This document shows positions 62,840-64,000 of a DNA stretch of 64,000 bases, one piece after another (the stretch's first letter is position 1; every line of letters begins with the position of its first letter). The notes below the pieces were generated by a model. The model saw only the letters and a list, made by a program, of their open reading frames with translations. It searched no databases and was not told the origin of the DNA. The position numbers and the translations under genes are program-made. Location of the stretch: the NCBI GenBank assembly GCA_041675005.1, contig JBAYUQ010000014.1, positions 1 through 64,000 of the forward strand. Reading direction: 5' to 3'. Source of the stretch: PGYR01 sp041675005. Its GTDB lineage: Bacteria; Bacteroidota; Ignavibacteria; Kapaibacteriales; UBA2268.

Positions 62840-64000
62840 ATGAAAAAAATTATTCTATTAATAACGACAATATTTCTGCTTTATATGAGCAGTACCGCAT
62901 TAGAGCCAGTACGTATTGGGTTAAACTATCCGACTGGGGCGACTTTTGAAGTCCAATTGACGGATTATACGAATCCGCTTAGCCCAGCACAATTATATCC
63001 TCCCGGAGCTGGAACTTCCTTCGATAAAGTATTATCACCAAACTCGTCTGGAGTGGTTTCATTCGTAGTAGGCGAAGGCGATCCTGATTGGGGTGGAATA
63101 CAACCTAGTGATATCAACCCGAACGTAATTATTGATATAAGAGTGGGTGCAAACTTAGTTGCACAATTCAATTTATTAGATATGATAACTACTCAAGCAT
63201 CTACTGGTAACGGTAATATCTTGAATGATGGTTTCAGTTCTGCTGAAGGTGTGACATTCCCAGATACAACAAATCTAACAAACGATTTTGTATTTGGTTC
63301 TGTTAAATTAGACAGACTTTCTGCTGTTGAGGAAACTAAATTCTTCTTCGATCATAGTAAAGCAGCGTTCAGAACTGGTAGAGTAAACACTCCAAGTTGG
63401 AATGAAGGTAACTTAGGTGACTTCTCATTCGCTGCAGGTAAAGATAATAAAGCAAGTGGTACGGGTGCTGTAGCATTTGGCGAAGGAACAACTGCACCAT
63501 CTTACGGTGAAGTTGCTATCGGTAGTTACAATACTACTTATTCAGTAACTAACACTGCTGCACCAAATAATGCAGATAGAGCCTTTGTAATCGGTAATGG
63601 TACATCTTCTACTCCATCTGATGCATTTATCATCAAGAAAAGTGGTGATATGACAGTTGGTGGTTCTCTAACAGTTCTTGGGGCTACTGTATCAGCATCA
63701 CCACTTATTGTCGGTGGAACTTCTATAGATCCAGTTACTGGTAACTTAATTGTAGGTGGTACTTCGACTCTTAATGGAGATGTTTCAATTACAACAAATA
63801 AGACATTAACAGTTGGTACTGGTCTTACTACTTTCAATGGTAACGTTGATGCAAAAGCTGGTTTAGATGTTACTGGAGCTAACTTAACGGTTGCTGATGA
63901 TGCTGTTGTAATAGGTAATATCGAAGGTGGTACACTAACTGAAGGCGGTAGTGCAATTCCTAATACAACTGAATCACCTGCTGCTGGAGATATCTCTGGC
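62840..64000 (+). CDS. Exported protein with YadA-head-like repeats (cut by window edge)
   Basis: From the ATG at 62840 the frame is open for 387 codons to the end of the window, so the gene continues. It has a signal peptide (MKKIILLITTIFLLYMSST), an N-terminal beta domain (about 25-140) and, near 200-235, a segment with the repeated pattern GTGAVAFGEGT..SYGEVAIGSYN. Such AIG-type repeats form the trimeric left-handed roll of YadA heads. After about 265 come phrases such as GDMTVGGSLTV and TLNGDV, often seen in trimeric fibres with a C-terminal chaperone domain. The C-terminus, which would settle the secretion route, is out of view. Confidence 0.75.
   Translation, partial: MKKIILLITTIFLLYMSSTALEPVRIGLNYPTGATFEVQLTDYTNPLSPAQLYPPGAGTSFDKVLSPNSSGVVSFVVGEGDPDWGGIQPSDINPNVIIDIRVGANLVAQFNLLDMITTQASTGNGNILNDGFSSAEGVTFPDTTNLTNDFVFGSVKLDRLSAVEETKFFFDHSKAAFRTGRVNTPSWNEGNLGDFSFAAGKDNKASGTGAVAFGEGTTAPSYGEVAIGSYNTTYSVTNTAAPNNADRAFVIGNGTSSTPSDAFIIKKSGDMTVGGSLTVLGATVSASPLIVGGTSIDPVTGNLIVGGTSTLNGDVSITTNKTLTVGTGLTTFNGNVDAKAGLDVTGANLTVADDAVVIGNIEGGTLTEGGSAIPNTTESPAAGDISG

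Noticed and set aside
62965..63837. Minus-strand frames (68 and 99 residues) near the right edge
   Set aside because: They are antisense to the clear YadA-head-like gene; the Pro/Thr/Val-rich translation reflects its repeated Gly/Thr codons.

Overview
The window looks like chromosome from an AT-rich Bacteroidota/FCB-group bacterium, possibly Ignavibacteria- or Kapabacteria-like. This placement is inferred from gene content and no marker gene is present. Three large secreted proteins (ends near 31398, 35459 and 51903) carry type IX secretion (T9SS) C-terminal sorting domains with a YPNP motif. Several genes are preceded by the Bacteroidota promoter signature TAnnTTTG. There is a PorE-like TPR/PD40/OmpA protein, class III cyclases fused to TPR or two-component-type propellers, and very few Shine-Dalgarno sequences outside one phage-derived block.

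Layout. 1-95 is the 3' end of a probable IS110-type transposase. 275-2136 holds an M28 metallopeptidase and pyrE with overlapping stop and start. 2137-9222 (minus strand) is a VWA-OmpA protein and a three-gene operon: a single-pass inner-membrane protein with a long periplasmic part (GldM-like in architecture only) and two predicted outer-membrane barrel proteins. 9376-13722 is a potassium uptake unit, trkA plus two tandem trkH paralogues. 14141-22809 is a signalling block: a TPR membrane protein, a TPR-adenylate cyclase and a 14-blade propeller-adenylate cyclase. These are interleaved with about 200-bp repeat elements that each lie between two copies of cyclase 3'-end sequence. 22802-30719 contains ogt, two unknown secreted proteins, a Pif1/RecD-like helicase, two tandem GT-C glycosyltransferases and a cytochrome b561. 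31398-37918 carries two very large T9SS cargo proteins (CotH plus four lamin-tail domains; SBBP propeller plus legume-type lectin) and a small DUF1801 gene between them.

38114-42594 is a compact, co-directional Mu-like phage remnant: gp36-type protein, candidate holin, CHAP endolysin, fibre-like protein, candidate spanin, DUF935 portal and a terminator. It has no terminase, capsid or tail-tube genes and uses much stronger ribosome-binding sites than the rest of the window. 42600-43170 holds structured intergenic repeats. 43177-48672 is a surface-sugar operon (PH-like protein, DegT aminotransferase, FemAB-like acyltransferase, Gfo/Idh dehydrogenase) that appears interrupted by two cassette-like units (a DUF695-RraB fusion and a DUF4279-like gene), each ending in a similar hairpin-containing site. 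48764-62604 carries an M15 peptidase, FMN reductase, T9SS sialidase-like protein, tandem PPK2 kinases, a Methyltransf_2 enzyme, OmpA-family envelope proteins, an isoprenylcysteine-methyltransferase-like protein, thioredoxin, azurin and a DegP/HtrA protease. 62840 to the right edge is the start of a secreted protein with YadA-head-like repeats.

Themes: the genes mostly concern the cell envelope (T9SS cargo, OmpA proteins, barrels, peptidoglycan and glycan enzymes) and cyclic-nucleotide signalling. Paralogues in tandem are common (trkH x2, GT-C x2, PPK2 x2, TPR sensors x2). I saw no tRNA, rRNA or CRISPR array. All functional assignments are from reading motifs by eye; no database search was run.
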